Source: CAIYYO01 sp049299895 (GTDB lineage Archaea > Altiarchaeota > Altiarchaeia > IMC4 > QMZM01). Taken from it: a stretch of 64,000 nt of DNA. The position numbers were made by a program, and so were the translations under genes. Shown one piece after another: positions 42,496 through 49,873 of this stretch. The stretch covers positions 1-64,000 of the forward strand of contig JBAQYF010000013.1 in assembly GCA_049299895.1 (NCBI GenBank). The letters run 5' to 3'. How positions within the stretch are numbered: position 1 is the stretch's first letter; each line of letters starts with the position of its first letter. The notes beneath the pieces are model-generated. The model searched no databases, had not been told where the DNA came from, and was given only the letters and a program-made list of their open reading frames with translations.

Positions 42496-42917
42496 TTGTG
42501 ATAATTCCGTTTCGCATTAATCATATGCGCCCTGTATATCTGTTCCACAAGGAAGAAACGGGCCATCTCATGAGTGAACGTCATCCTGGAAAGAGACAGG
42601 GAATAATCCGCGCGCTGCAGAACTACATCGGATAATCCCTCCGGGCCGCCTATCACATAAGAGATCTTCTTGTCGGAATTCTTTTTCACGAATGCTGCGA
42701 ATTCCTCAGACGTAAGCGCCTTTCCGCCGATGGCAAGGGCAACGACATAATCGTCCCCCGCTGCCTTGAGGATCTTTTCTCCTTCCTCTTTGACGTTCGA
42801 GTCTTTTACTTCCACAATACCAATATTGCCGAAAGCACCTAATCGTTTCACATATTCGACTATCCCATCCTGCAGATACCGCTCCTTTACCCTGCCGACC
42901 GCTATGATCCTTGCCAT
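42492..42917 (-). CDS. rlmH: 23S rRNA pseudouridine-1915 methyltransferase
   Basis: 141 residues of the SPOUT family RlmH: ARIIAVGRVKERYLQDGIVEY at the start, SYVIGGPEGLSDVV for the SAM-binding knot, and the C-terminal LSLSRMTFTHEMARFFLVEQIYRA. Modifies the tip of helix 69. Coupled to the phosphoesterase gene by ATGA overlap and 22 bases after the helicase stop. Confidence 0.9.
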   Translation of the reverse strand: MARIIAVGRVKERYLQDGIVEYVKRLGAFGNIGIVEVKDSNVKEEGEKILKAAGDDYVVALAIGGKALTSEEFAAFVKKNSDKKISYVIGGPEGLSDVVLQRADYSLSLSRMTFTHEMARFFLVEQIYRAHMINAKRNYHK

Positions 42918-42939
42918 TTTACATGCCGCAAATTAACGC

Positions 42940-45528
42940 CTATTCATTCTCTTTTATCTTCAGCAAAACCGCCTGGTGCATCCTCTTGATGAACTCCATC
43001 CGATCCTCCATCCGGATGACGTCCATAAAGCCCTGGGCTATCAGATTCAACGCGAAGGGCGACGGAATACCGGTCTCGATGGTCTCAATCTTTATCTTCC
43101 CGTCCCTTACGGCTTTGATCACCGCCTCCGCATGTTCCACATCCATGAGGTCTTCCAGGACTTCACGGCGCGCCTCCTTGAGTATCGGGAACTCTCCAGG
43201 GATCTTCTTTGCGTAACTGAGCAGTATTTTTGATCCGATCTGCTGTTTCCCGACCGACTTCCTCTGGCCCTTGTAGGTGCGCAGTATCATCAATGAGCGG
43301 GTGGCGCAGTGCCGAAACCTCCTGGTCAATACCTCCGTCGAGTCTATCGCTTTTACCAGGAGGTCACGCAGGGTAAGTCTTTTCAAGTCCTCCAGGGCGT
43401 CAACGTGGGACAGCCTTTTTTCTCCTTCAAGGAGATAAAAACCGTTGTCCGATAGAGAGATCATAACGTCCCTTCCAAGCCTCTTTGAAATAAGATACGC
43501 GAATGCCCGGGACAGCACATCATTGACCCTGCGCCCATACATCGTGTGGAATATCAGATACTTCTTTTTGCCAAAGCCCGTGTAGCTCTCTATCAGTATC
43601 CTCTTATCAGTGGGCATCTTCGCATACAGGTACTGCTCGCGCATGTATTCGTGTATCGAATTGGCAGAGTTCTTGTCGACGTACAGGAACTCGTGTATGA
43701 ATTTGATCATCTCTTTCTTGCTATCTTTCTTGTCAAGGCGTTCTTCCATGAGCCTGCGGAAGCGCCCTATCTCCATCGCAAGATCGAAACTAAGCGGCAA
43801 TTGCTCCGAGAACCACGCGGGAACCGTCGGCGGCCCCGAGGACGGAGTAACCTGTATCGTCTGGCCTCTCGCATAATTGTAGCGGTAAAGGCTGCCACCA
43901 AGAACAAAGACGTCGCCCTTCTTCAGGCGCTCGAGGAACCCTTCGTCTATCTTCCCTACTTTCGCTTCGCCGATCTTCACATCCACATACGCTTCGTCCG
44001 GAATGGTGCCTATGTTCGTAGAATACAGGACCCGGGCCATCTTGCCCCTGCGGCCCATAGTCTTCCTGTCTTCCGAGATCCATATCTTCGCGTAAACGTT
44101 CCTCTCTTCCAGCTCCGCGTATTCACCTGCAAGATAGCTTATCACTGAATCGTAGTCCTCCCTCTCAAGATCATGATAGCAGTAGCTTCTTTTCACCATG
44201 TGATAAACGTTGTCTACGTGCTGCTCTCCTTCAATCGCTATCCCGTACAGATGCTGCGAGAGGACGTCCAAACAATTTCTCGGAACGTGTATGCGGTCGA
44301 TGATGCCGTCCACTGCGTTCTTCAGGAGAACGGAGCACTCCACCAGGTCGTCCCTGTCCATCACAATTATTCTGCCCTTCGCCGTTTCGTGCAGCTTGTG
44401 ACCTGAGCGACCGACTCTCTGGAGCGCCCTTGCGACAGACTTGGGCGAGCCCAGAAGTATGACAAGATCGATGTATCCGATGTCTATTCCCAATTCCAGG
44501 CTCGTCGAAGAAACGACGCAGCGCAGCTTCCCCTCTTTCAACCGGTTCTCAATGTCCAGGCGATGCTCACGGGACAGGGAAGAATGATGCGCTCCGATCA
44601 ATTCCTCAGAATAAAATTCGGGATATTTCTGTTTCAGGTTATGCACCACCCGTTCCGTAGCGCTGCGGGTATTGGTGAATATGAGAGTAGTCTTGTGCTC
44701 AAGAATCAAGTCATGCATTATCTTATAGAGACCGCTAGACAGCGCTTCCTGCGTCGTGTCCATCAGGTTAGGGACGGGCGTGAGCACCTTCAAATCAAGC
44801 TTTTTTAAGTACTGCACGTCCACTACTTTGCAGTCCCGGACCTTTCCCCCTTCAAAGCCGACAAGGAACTTTGCCACGTCCTCAAGAGGCGAAACAGTAG
44901 CGGATAATGCGATCCTCGTGAACCTCCCCGCAAGATTCTGCAGGCGCTCAAGGGAAAGAGACAAATGCACCCCGCGCTTGCTCTCGGCAAGGGAATGTAT
45001 CTCGTCGACTACGACCCATTTGACGTCTTTGAGCTTCTCGCGGAATTTGGGTGCTGTGAGAAGTATCGCGAGCGTCTCAGGCGTCGTGATAAGAATGTGG
45101 GGGGGCTTAACCAGCATGCGCGACTTCTCGGAAGCGGAAGTGTCCCCGGTACGCACGCTGACTCTTATGCCAAGATCCTTTCCGGCAAGGGCCGTCATCT
45201 CGGACAAAGGCTCATCGAGGTTCTTCTCTATGTCGTTGTTCAAAGCCTTCAGCGGTGAAATGTATACACAGTAGACCTTGTCCTCAAGCACTCCTGCTTC
45301 CGAGAGCTTTATGAGTTCATTTAGAACCGACAGAAACGCAGTGAGCGTCTTACCCGATCCGGTAGGGGCGGAGACAAGGGTGTTCTCTCGTTTATGGATG
45401 TTAATTATCGCATACTTCTGCGGCACCGCAAACTCCCTGAACTTGCCCGTAAACCAGGTGCGAACCAGGGGACAGAGAGCAGAGTATATCTCTTCATCCG
45501 GATAAGGCTCCTTCTGAAACGTTATCAT
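42940..45528 (-). CDS. Lhr-type ATP-dependent helicase
   Basis: 862 residues, near the archaeal Lhr-core length. Motif I APTGSGKTLTAFL, motif II VVDEIHSL (a DEIH box), III LSATVSP, the RecA2 motifs (IFTNTRSATERV, LELGIDIGYIDLVI, RALQRVGRSGH) and a winged-helix and DUF1998-less C-terminal region are visible. Acts as a 3'-5' DNA/RNA-DNA helicase in repair. First gene of an operon with rlmH and the phosphoesterase. Confidence 0.9.
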   Translation of the reverse strand: MITFQKEPYPDEEIYSALCPLVRTWFTGKFREFAVPQKYAIINIHKRENTLVSAPTGSGKTLTAFLSVLNELIKLSEAGVLEDKVYCVYISPLKALNNDIEKNLDEPLSEMTALAGKDLGIRVSVRTGDTSASEKSRMLVKPPHILITTPETLAILLTAPKFREKLKDVKWVVVDEIHSLAESKRGVHLSLSLERLQNLAGRFTRIALSATVSPLEDVAKFLVGFEGGKVRDCKVVDVQYLKKLDLKVLTPVPNLMDTTQEALSSGLYKIMHDLILEHKTTLIFTNTRSATERVVHNLKQKYPEFYSEELIGAHHSSLSREHRLDIENRLKEGKLRCVVSSTSLELGIDIGYIDLVILLGSPKSVARALQRVGRSGHKLHETAKGRIIVMDRDDLVECSVLLKNAVDGIIDRIHVPRNCLDVLSQHLYGIAIEGEQHVDNVYHMVKRSYCYHDLEREDYDSVISYLAGEYAELEERNVYAKIWISEDRKTMGRRGKMARVLYSTNIGTIPDEAYVDVKIGEAKVGKIDEGFLERLKKGDVFVLGGSLYRYNYARGQTIQVTPSSGPPTVPAWFSEQLPLSFDLAMEIGRFRRLMEERLDKKDSKKEMIKFIHEFLYVDKNSANSIHEYMREQYLYAKMPTDKRILIESYTGFGKKKYLIFHTMYGRRVNDVLSRAFAYLISKRLGRDVMISLSDNGFYLLEGEKRLSHVDALEDLKRLTLRDLLVKAIDSTEVLTRRFRHCATRSLMILRTYKGQRKSVGKQQIGSKILLSYAKKIPGEFPILKEARREVLEDLMDVEHAEAVIKAVRDGKIKIETIETGIPSPFALNLIAQGFMDVIRMEDRMEFIKRMHQAVLLKIKENE

Positions 45529-45674
45529 CGTGAAAAAAACTGTGAATTACCGGCTTATAACCTATTTAAAGAGTCAGAAAAAGGAACAAACTGCTAACAT
45601 TAAAATGTAAGACTACAGGTTTAAAAAGTAGAAAAAAACAATGAAGCAAATAAAAAAACCAAAGAAAAAAAGGA

Positions 45675-46091
45675 TTATTTAGATAGAAGTTTCACATACT
45701 TGGCGATTGCTTTGATCTCCCTGGTCTCCGCTGCCAGTATGTCGGTTACAGAGATTATCCCTTCAAGTACCCCGCCGGAGATAACAGCAAGCTTCTTGAC
45801 CCTGCCCCGCCTGAAAGCGTCGGCCGCATCCTCAAGAGACGCGAGAGGCGTGATCGCGATGAGAGGCGTCGACATTACGCTCCCCACGAGAGTCTTGTCA
45901 GGGTCCTTCTTTTCGCATATGACCCTGCGCACAAGGTCTCTTTCAGTGATTATGCCAAGAGGATTCCTGCTGCGCAGAACGATCAACGCGCTCACGCCTT
46001 TGTCTTTCATGTAACCAGCGGCATCTGATACCGTTTCTTTGTCCGATACCGTGAGCACGTCCCTGCTCATGACATCTTTTACCAAGGCCAT
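45675..46091 (-). CDS. Two-CBS-domain protein
   Basis: 138 residues forming one Bateman pair: MSRDVLTVSDKETVSDAA…GIITERDLVRRV, then MSTPLIAITPLASLEDAA…GIISVTDILAAE. Binds an adenosine nucleotide and regulates partners. The 145 bases upstream of Lhr hold nothing recognisable. Confidence 0.85.
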   Translation of the reverse strand: MALVKDVMSRDVLTVSDKETVSDAAGYMKDKGVSALIVLRSRNPLGIITERDLVRRVICEKKDPDKTLVGSVMSTPLIAITPLASLEDAADAFRRGRVKKLAVISGGVLEGIISVTDILAAETREIKAIAKYVKLLSK

Positions 46092-46139
46092 TTTACAGAA
46101 GATATAATAAAAATAGGGCGGTAAGACATAATAAAGGAA

Positions 46140-46205
46140 CTACGCAGACTTGTTGAAGAACCGATAGGTATATTTCTCCGGGACCTCTGTAACAATATAA
46201 TCCAT
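46140..46205 (-). pseudogene. Duplicated tail of the helicase gene
   Basis: The minus-strand frame MDYIVTEVPEKYTYRFFNKSA then stop matches the last 22 codons of the helicase at 46301 (MDFIVTEVPEKYIQRFFNRSI). A fragment of the 3' end was copied just downstream of its parent. Between them lies a Thr/poly-pyrimidine palindrome (46220-46240). Confidence 0.7.
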
Positions 46206-46276
46206 GCCAATGCGCCTTTTTTCTTTCTTTAAGAAAGAAAGGAAAAAAAACGTGCACGAAAAAAGAGAGAAACAGC

Positions 46277-46290
46277 GGGGCTGCAGCCCC
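46277..46290 (-). terminator. GGGGCTGCAGCCCC hairpin then T-rich
   Basis: Immediately after the helicase stop on the minus strand, a 14-base palindrome is followed by …TTTCTCTCTTTTTT. This is a good candidate transcription terminator. Confidence 0.6.
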
Positions 46291-46300
46291 ACAAAAAGAG

Positions 46301-48166
46301 CTATATCGACCTATTGAAGAACCTCTGGATATACTTCTCGGGTACCTCGGTTACTATAAAATCCATGTCGAACGGGAAGCACTTTGAGTAGTTCTTCCAC
46401 TTGAACCGCTCGTCCATAAGGATGATAGCGCCTTTGTCGGTTTCGCTCCTTATGCACCGCCCGGCGGCCTGGAGCACCCGGTTCATGGCCGGATAAATAT
46501 AGCCGTAGTCCCAGCCGCGCTCGAATACGAAATCATAGTACTCGATCAACGCCTTCGTCTCAAGGTTCGGAGCCTCAAGCGGGAGGCCTACGATTATGAC
46601 CGCGTCGAGCATGTTGTTTGCATAGTCGACGCCTTCTGACAATGATCCGGCCTGCACTCCCAGGAGTACTCCGCCCCTGCCGCCCATCAGATTCACCAGA
46701 TGCCCGTACAGTTCTATCCTGTCGTCCTTATCCATCCCCTGCTTTTCCAGGAGGATCTCTTTTTTCAAACCGATATCATTCAACCCCTTTGCGACATGCT
46801 CAAGGATGCGGTAAGAAGGAAAGAACACGGCGGCGTTACCGGGCACCTCTGACAGTATGCCTGCGAGGATGCTTGCGTATCTCCGGTACATCTCGTCCGA
46901 CCGGTCGCTGTATTTTGTCGTTACGCCGGGAACAATGATAGAGAGCCTGTTGCCCCTTGGAAAAGGCGATTTATATTCCTTTTCCAAAGTCCGCTTCTTG
47001 TCGAGACCAAGGACCTGGGAGTACATCCCCAAAGGCAGGAGAGTTCCGCTCATAAGTATCGTTGAATGAGATACTTCGAATACGTCTTTGCTGGAAACCG
47101 AGGGATCAAGGCACCTGAAAGTCAGGCGCGGATTCTTCTCCTTGCGGAATATGCGAGCGTAGCCTACGTCTTCCTGCGCCCAGCTCTCCAGGAAGAGAGA
47201 TAGGTTCTTTGAATAGGAACGGTACCTGTTGGGCATAGTGAGAACCTCTTCCCCGAGTGTATGAGACATATCCACAAGCTCCTGATAGGACAGATCGACT
47301 TCCCCTGACAGCTTCTCGATGAATTCGCCCTTTTTCACGAAGCGTTCTACGCCTGATTTCATCCCTTTGCCCAGGCTTTTCAGAACAGAGCCCATGCTCT
47401 TGAATCCCTCTGCGAGTAGTACGTGATCAAGGAACGCCGCCTCTTTTGCCGCCCGCGTGACCGAATGCTCCGAGAGGTTCCTACTCAGCGTGGAGCGTAT
47501 CCTGTCGGGGAGATTATGCGCTTCGTCGACGATGAGTATCGCATCCTCAAGGTTCTTGTTAAGTTTCGACAGGAACGCTTTGCGAACCTTCGGCGAGAAA
47601 ACATGAAAGTAGTCGCAGATTATAAAGTCAGCACCCTTGCCTGCTTCGATGCAGACCTCGTACGGGCACAATCCAGCCGCAGAACATATCTCCTTTACTT
47701 CTTCGGCGTGCAGGGGCTTTTCTTTGATCATCTCTATCGCGTCTTTTGCCTTCCTGGAAACCTTGTTCTTGTGGACGTTGTTATAGCCCTCGCAGCGTTC
47801 GTCCTTTTTCATCGCGCTGCAGAACTCGTTGAACTCCTTGTTGTCCAAGCCGTCCACCTTGTGCGGACAGGTCCACTGCTTCCCGATTATGTCAACGGAG
47901 ACGAACTTGGTATCGTATCTGGCAGCTATCTTCTTCAAGGTGTCGACAACTATCGTATGCTGAGTATGCTTCGGCGCAAGAAAGAAAACAGTTTTACCGT
48001 TCTCAAGAGCGTACGATAAGGAGGGAGCGACTACTGCGACGGTCTTCCCTATCCCGGTGGGCGCATGAGCCACAAGATGCCCGCCCTTATCCAGGACGCT
48101 CTCAACGTCGCGCATAAGCTCCTGCTGCCCGCCCCGGACCCTTTCAAAGGGAAAAAGACCCATCAA
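46301..48166 (-). CDS. XPD/DinG-like superfamily 2 helicase
   Basis: 621 residues, XPD-like length. Walker A APTGIGKTVAVVAP, DEAH-box VDEAHNLPD, and the later RecA2 motifs (LLGVQAGSLSEGVDYANNML, QAAGRCIRSETDKG) are complete. Four Cys for a [4Fe-4S] cluster are spaced across ~105-180 (CPHKVDG, FCSAMKKDERCEG, LCPYEVC). DNA 5'-3' helicase in excision repair or related tasks. A fragment of its own 3' end is repeated downstream. Confidence 0.9.
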   Translation of the reverse strand: MMGLFPFERVRGGQQELMRDVESVLDKGGHLVAHAPTGIGKTVAVVAPSLSYALENGKTVFFLAPKHTQHTIVVDTLKKIAARYDTKFVSVDIIGKQWTCPHKVDGLDNKEFNEFCSAMKKDERCEGYNNVHKNKVSRKAKDAIEMIKEKPLHAEEVKEICSAAGLCPYEVCIEAGKGADFIICDYFHVFSPKVRKAFLSKLNKNLEDAILIVDEAHNLPDRIRSTLSRNLSEHSVTRAAKEAAFLDHVLLAEGFKSMGSVLKSLGKGMKSGVERFVKKGEFIEKLSGEVDLSYQELVDMSHTLGEEVLTMPNRYRSYSKNLSLFLESWAQEDVGYARIFRKEKNPRLTFRCLDPSVSSKDVFEVSHSTILMSGTLLPLGMYSQVLGLDKKRTLEKEYKSPFPRGNRLSIIVPGVTTKYSDRSDEMYRRYASILAGILSEVPGNAAVFFPSYRILEHVAKGLNDIGLKKEILLEKQGMDKDDRIELYGHLVNLMGGRGGVLLGVQAGSLSEGVDYANNMLDAVIIVGLPLEAPNLETKALIEYYDFVFERGWDYGYIYPAMNRVLQAAGRCIRSETDKGAIILMDERFKWKNYSKCFPFDMDFIVTEVPEKYIQRFFNRSI

Positions 48167-48203
48167 AGAGAATAAGAGAATACGCGAAAAAAAGGCGGAC
48201 GAC

Positions 48204-48515
48204 TCAACGCTTATAGCCTATCTTCCTGAGAAATTCTTTCCTCTCAAGTGCTTTAGCACCGTCTTCCACGCCCACGGGACTCTTCCTGTCAATGACTCCC
48301 AGGATGCCCCGGCCCATCCCGGTTTCCGCGACGACGACCTGAAAGAGGTTAGCGGTCGCGGCAAATATCCCGCATACTTCGGGAACGTTTTTCACGGGAT
48401 TTAGAACGTTACACGGATATGCATCTTTTAGGAGGATCACAAAAGAATCGCCTACGCCGATTATGAGTGCGTTCTTCGCAGCCAGTTCCTTCAGAGACGA
48501 TATCTTTACAAGCTG
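48204..48515 (-). pseudogene. Truncated adenosine-specific kinase
   Basis: The frame from 48515 down to TGA at 48204 gives the C-terminal ~100 residues of the adenosine-specific kinase (PF04008) family: AAKNALIIGVGDSFVILLKDAYPCNVLNPVKNVPEVCGIFAATAN…GRGILGVIDR. The usual ~60-residue N-terminus is absent; a TAA blocks the frame at 48516. Only an internal ATG (48440) remains. The break is at the edge of the pilin island. Confidence 0.75.
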
Positions 48516-48548
48516 TTATGACACCTGCCTTTCGGCATGTTTTTCTCG

Positions 48549-49007
48549 TTACTCCTTTATTTCAGATACAATAATCCCTGTCCCACTATTATTGAGTCTT
48601 AACCGATATTTATCATCCCTCCCCGGGAGGCTGTCTCCGCCCGGCAACCCGTTGCCCATTATATTCACCCCAGTTATATTCATCGACTTCCCAACTACCC
48701 GATCCCCTTCCTTCAGCGTAACGCCCCCGTTCAAAGTAATAGAATACCCGTTCGGCACCTTTACCCATATCGTCCTGGTCGATCCGCCCGCCCCCGCAGC
48801 CAGGAGGTCCGCAGCGTTGTATATTTTTTCTGCGGCGTCTACTGCGGTCGCATGTCTCTGAGTTTCCAGGAAGTTTTTTATCATGTACACTCCGAGCGCG
48901 GCAGTGAATATGAGAATCAGTACGGCGGTCAGTACCATGAAGGGCGAGTCTTGCAGGCTCGTTCCCTTGCGGCCAAGCTTTTTAGCTGGACAATTCTTTT
49001 GAGACAT
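48549..49007 (-). CDS. Pilin-like protein with beta-rich head
   Basis: 152 residues. Signal region KLGRKGTSLQDSPFMVLTAV with a KG site before the hydrophobic helix (~22-45). The head (~70-152) is beta-rich and Gly/Asn-rich (ITLNGGVTLKEGDRVVGKSMNITGV). Last of four left-pointing pilin genes; its start overlaps the gene upstream by 26 bases. Confidence 0.7.
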   Translation of the reverse strand: MSQKNCPAKKLGRKGTSLQDSPFMVLTAVLILIFTAALGVYMIKNFLETQRHATAVDAAEKIYNAADLLAAGAGGSTRTIWVKVPNGYSITLNGGVTLKEGDRVVGKSMNITGVNIMGNGLPGGDSLPGRDDKYRLRLNNSGTGIIVSEIKE

Positions 49008-49188
49008 TCTCGGCGAAATTTTCCAGGCCGGCCCCTACAGTCTTTGTAGCATTCATCCCGCTGGTCTGAGCCTGGTGAAGCATCTGCAGTATTATCACAA
49101 GCACTGCGGCAGCTATCGTTATTGCCAGGACCAGCTTAAAGACGAGGTCTGATGCCCCCCGCTCGTCTGCTAAGAATTGTTTGATCAT
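48982..49188 (-). CDS. Short pilin, ERGASDLVF type
   Basis: 68 residues: KQFLADERGASDLVFKLVLAIT, then hydrophobic to ~35 and a short Gln/Asn tail. The DERG site just ahead of the helix is shared with the next two genes. Almost no head, so a structural rod subunit or a peptide-size pilin. Confidence 0.75.
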   Translation of the reverse strand: MIKQFLADERGASDLVFKLVLAITIAAAVLVIILQMLHQAQTSGMNATKTVGAGLENFAENVSKELSS

Positions 49189-49189
49189 T

Positions 49190-49408
49190 TTAATCGGACA
49201 GCTCCTGCATCCCGTTTTCCAGCGCGCTCTTCGTGGCGTTCGTTATCTTCGGGGTAGTGTTCCGGGATATGTCGAGGTTTACGTGCATCAACTGGAGGAG
49301 TATTACGATCACCGCGGCCGCTATCGCTACTGCCAGAAGCAGCTGTATGACCATGGAGGTCTCTCCCCGCTGGTCCCGGAGGAATTCTTTTATCGGGTGC
49401 TGTTTCAT
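49190..49408 (-). CDS. Short pilin, QRGETSMVI type
   Basis: 72 residues, same layout as neighbours: EFLRDQRGETSMVIQLLLAVAIAAAVIVILL, then a short tail with DISRNTTPK. The stop is one base from the next gene's start, so the four are one transcript. Confidence 0.75.
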   Translation of the reverse strand: MKQHPIKEFLRDQRGETSMVIQLLLAVAIAAAVIVILLQLMHVNLDISRNTTPKITNATKSALENGMQELSD

Positions 49409-49414
49409 CGGTTT

Positions 49415-49651
49415 TTAGTGTGTTCCGGAGCTGTTTGTGTTGTTTAAGAAGTCGGTCAGGTTTTCATTCAGCTGCCCTGTCGTCTGGTTCATTGCAGTCG
49501 TCAGTTTTTGCCCCCCTTTCTGCGCGCTTTGCAGCACGAGCAGGAGTATTACGAGCACTGCAGCTATAACCGTTATTGCCAGCACCAGCTTAAATACCGT
49601 GCTTGTGTCTCCTCTTTCATCCCCCAGGAACTCGCGTACTTTGTTAAACAT
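49415..49651 (-). CDS. Short pilin, ERGDTSTVF type
   Basis: 78 residues: FLGDERGDTSTVFKLVLAITVIAAVLVILL then a Gln/Asn/Thr-rich tail. First gene of the left-pointing pilin operon, starting on the AT-rich divergent promoter. The pattern [DE]xRG[DEA][TS]S is kept across three of the four genes and is a candidate prepilin-peptidase site. Confidence 0.75.
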   Translation of the reverse strand: MFNKVREFLGDERGDTSTVFKLVLAITVIAAVLVILLLVLQSAQKGGQKLTTAMNQTTGQLNENLTDFLNNTNSSGTH

Positions 49652-49873
49652 TTTCAGGATATCTTTGCTTGTTTTTATTGGATTGTTTATATGATATAAG
49701 TTTACTTATTTTCCTTATATATTTAGTTAATACATATTTATATAGTTATTAGTATATAAAAATACTAGAGTTATAATCAAAACCATTTTAGAACATTATT
49801 TAATATATTTATAAATAATAGGTACAAAAAAAATATATCTGGCCAAGTATTCAAATAACGTTAGGTCGCCAAA
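49652..49873. promoter_or_regulatory. AT-rich divergent promoter of pilus island
   Basis: 222 bases, strongly AT-rich with several TATA-like blocks (TATATAAAAATAC near 49753, ATTTATAAATAA near 49808, TTTATATGATATAAG near 49686). They should serve both pilins (left) and the ATPase operon (right). GTTAGGTCGCC lies just before the ATPase ATG; no clear SD is seen. Confidence 0.55.

Noticed and set aside
44173..45258. Plus-strand frames within the Lhr gene
   Set aside because: Shadows of a complete helicase gene with all motifs.
46217..46244. Pyrimidine/purine palindrome as transposon end
   Set aside because: TTTCTTTCTT-T-AAGAAAGAAA is low complexity with no target duplication or transposase nearby; more likely a terminator-like tract.
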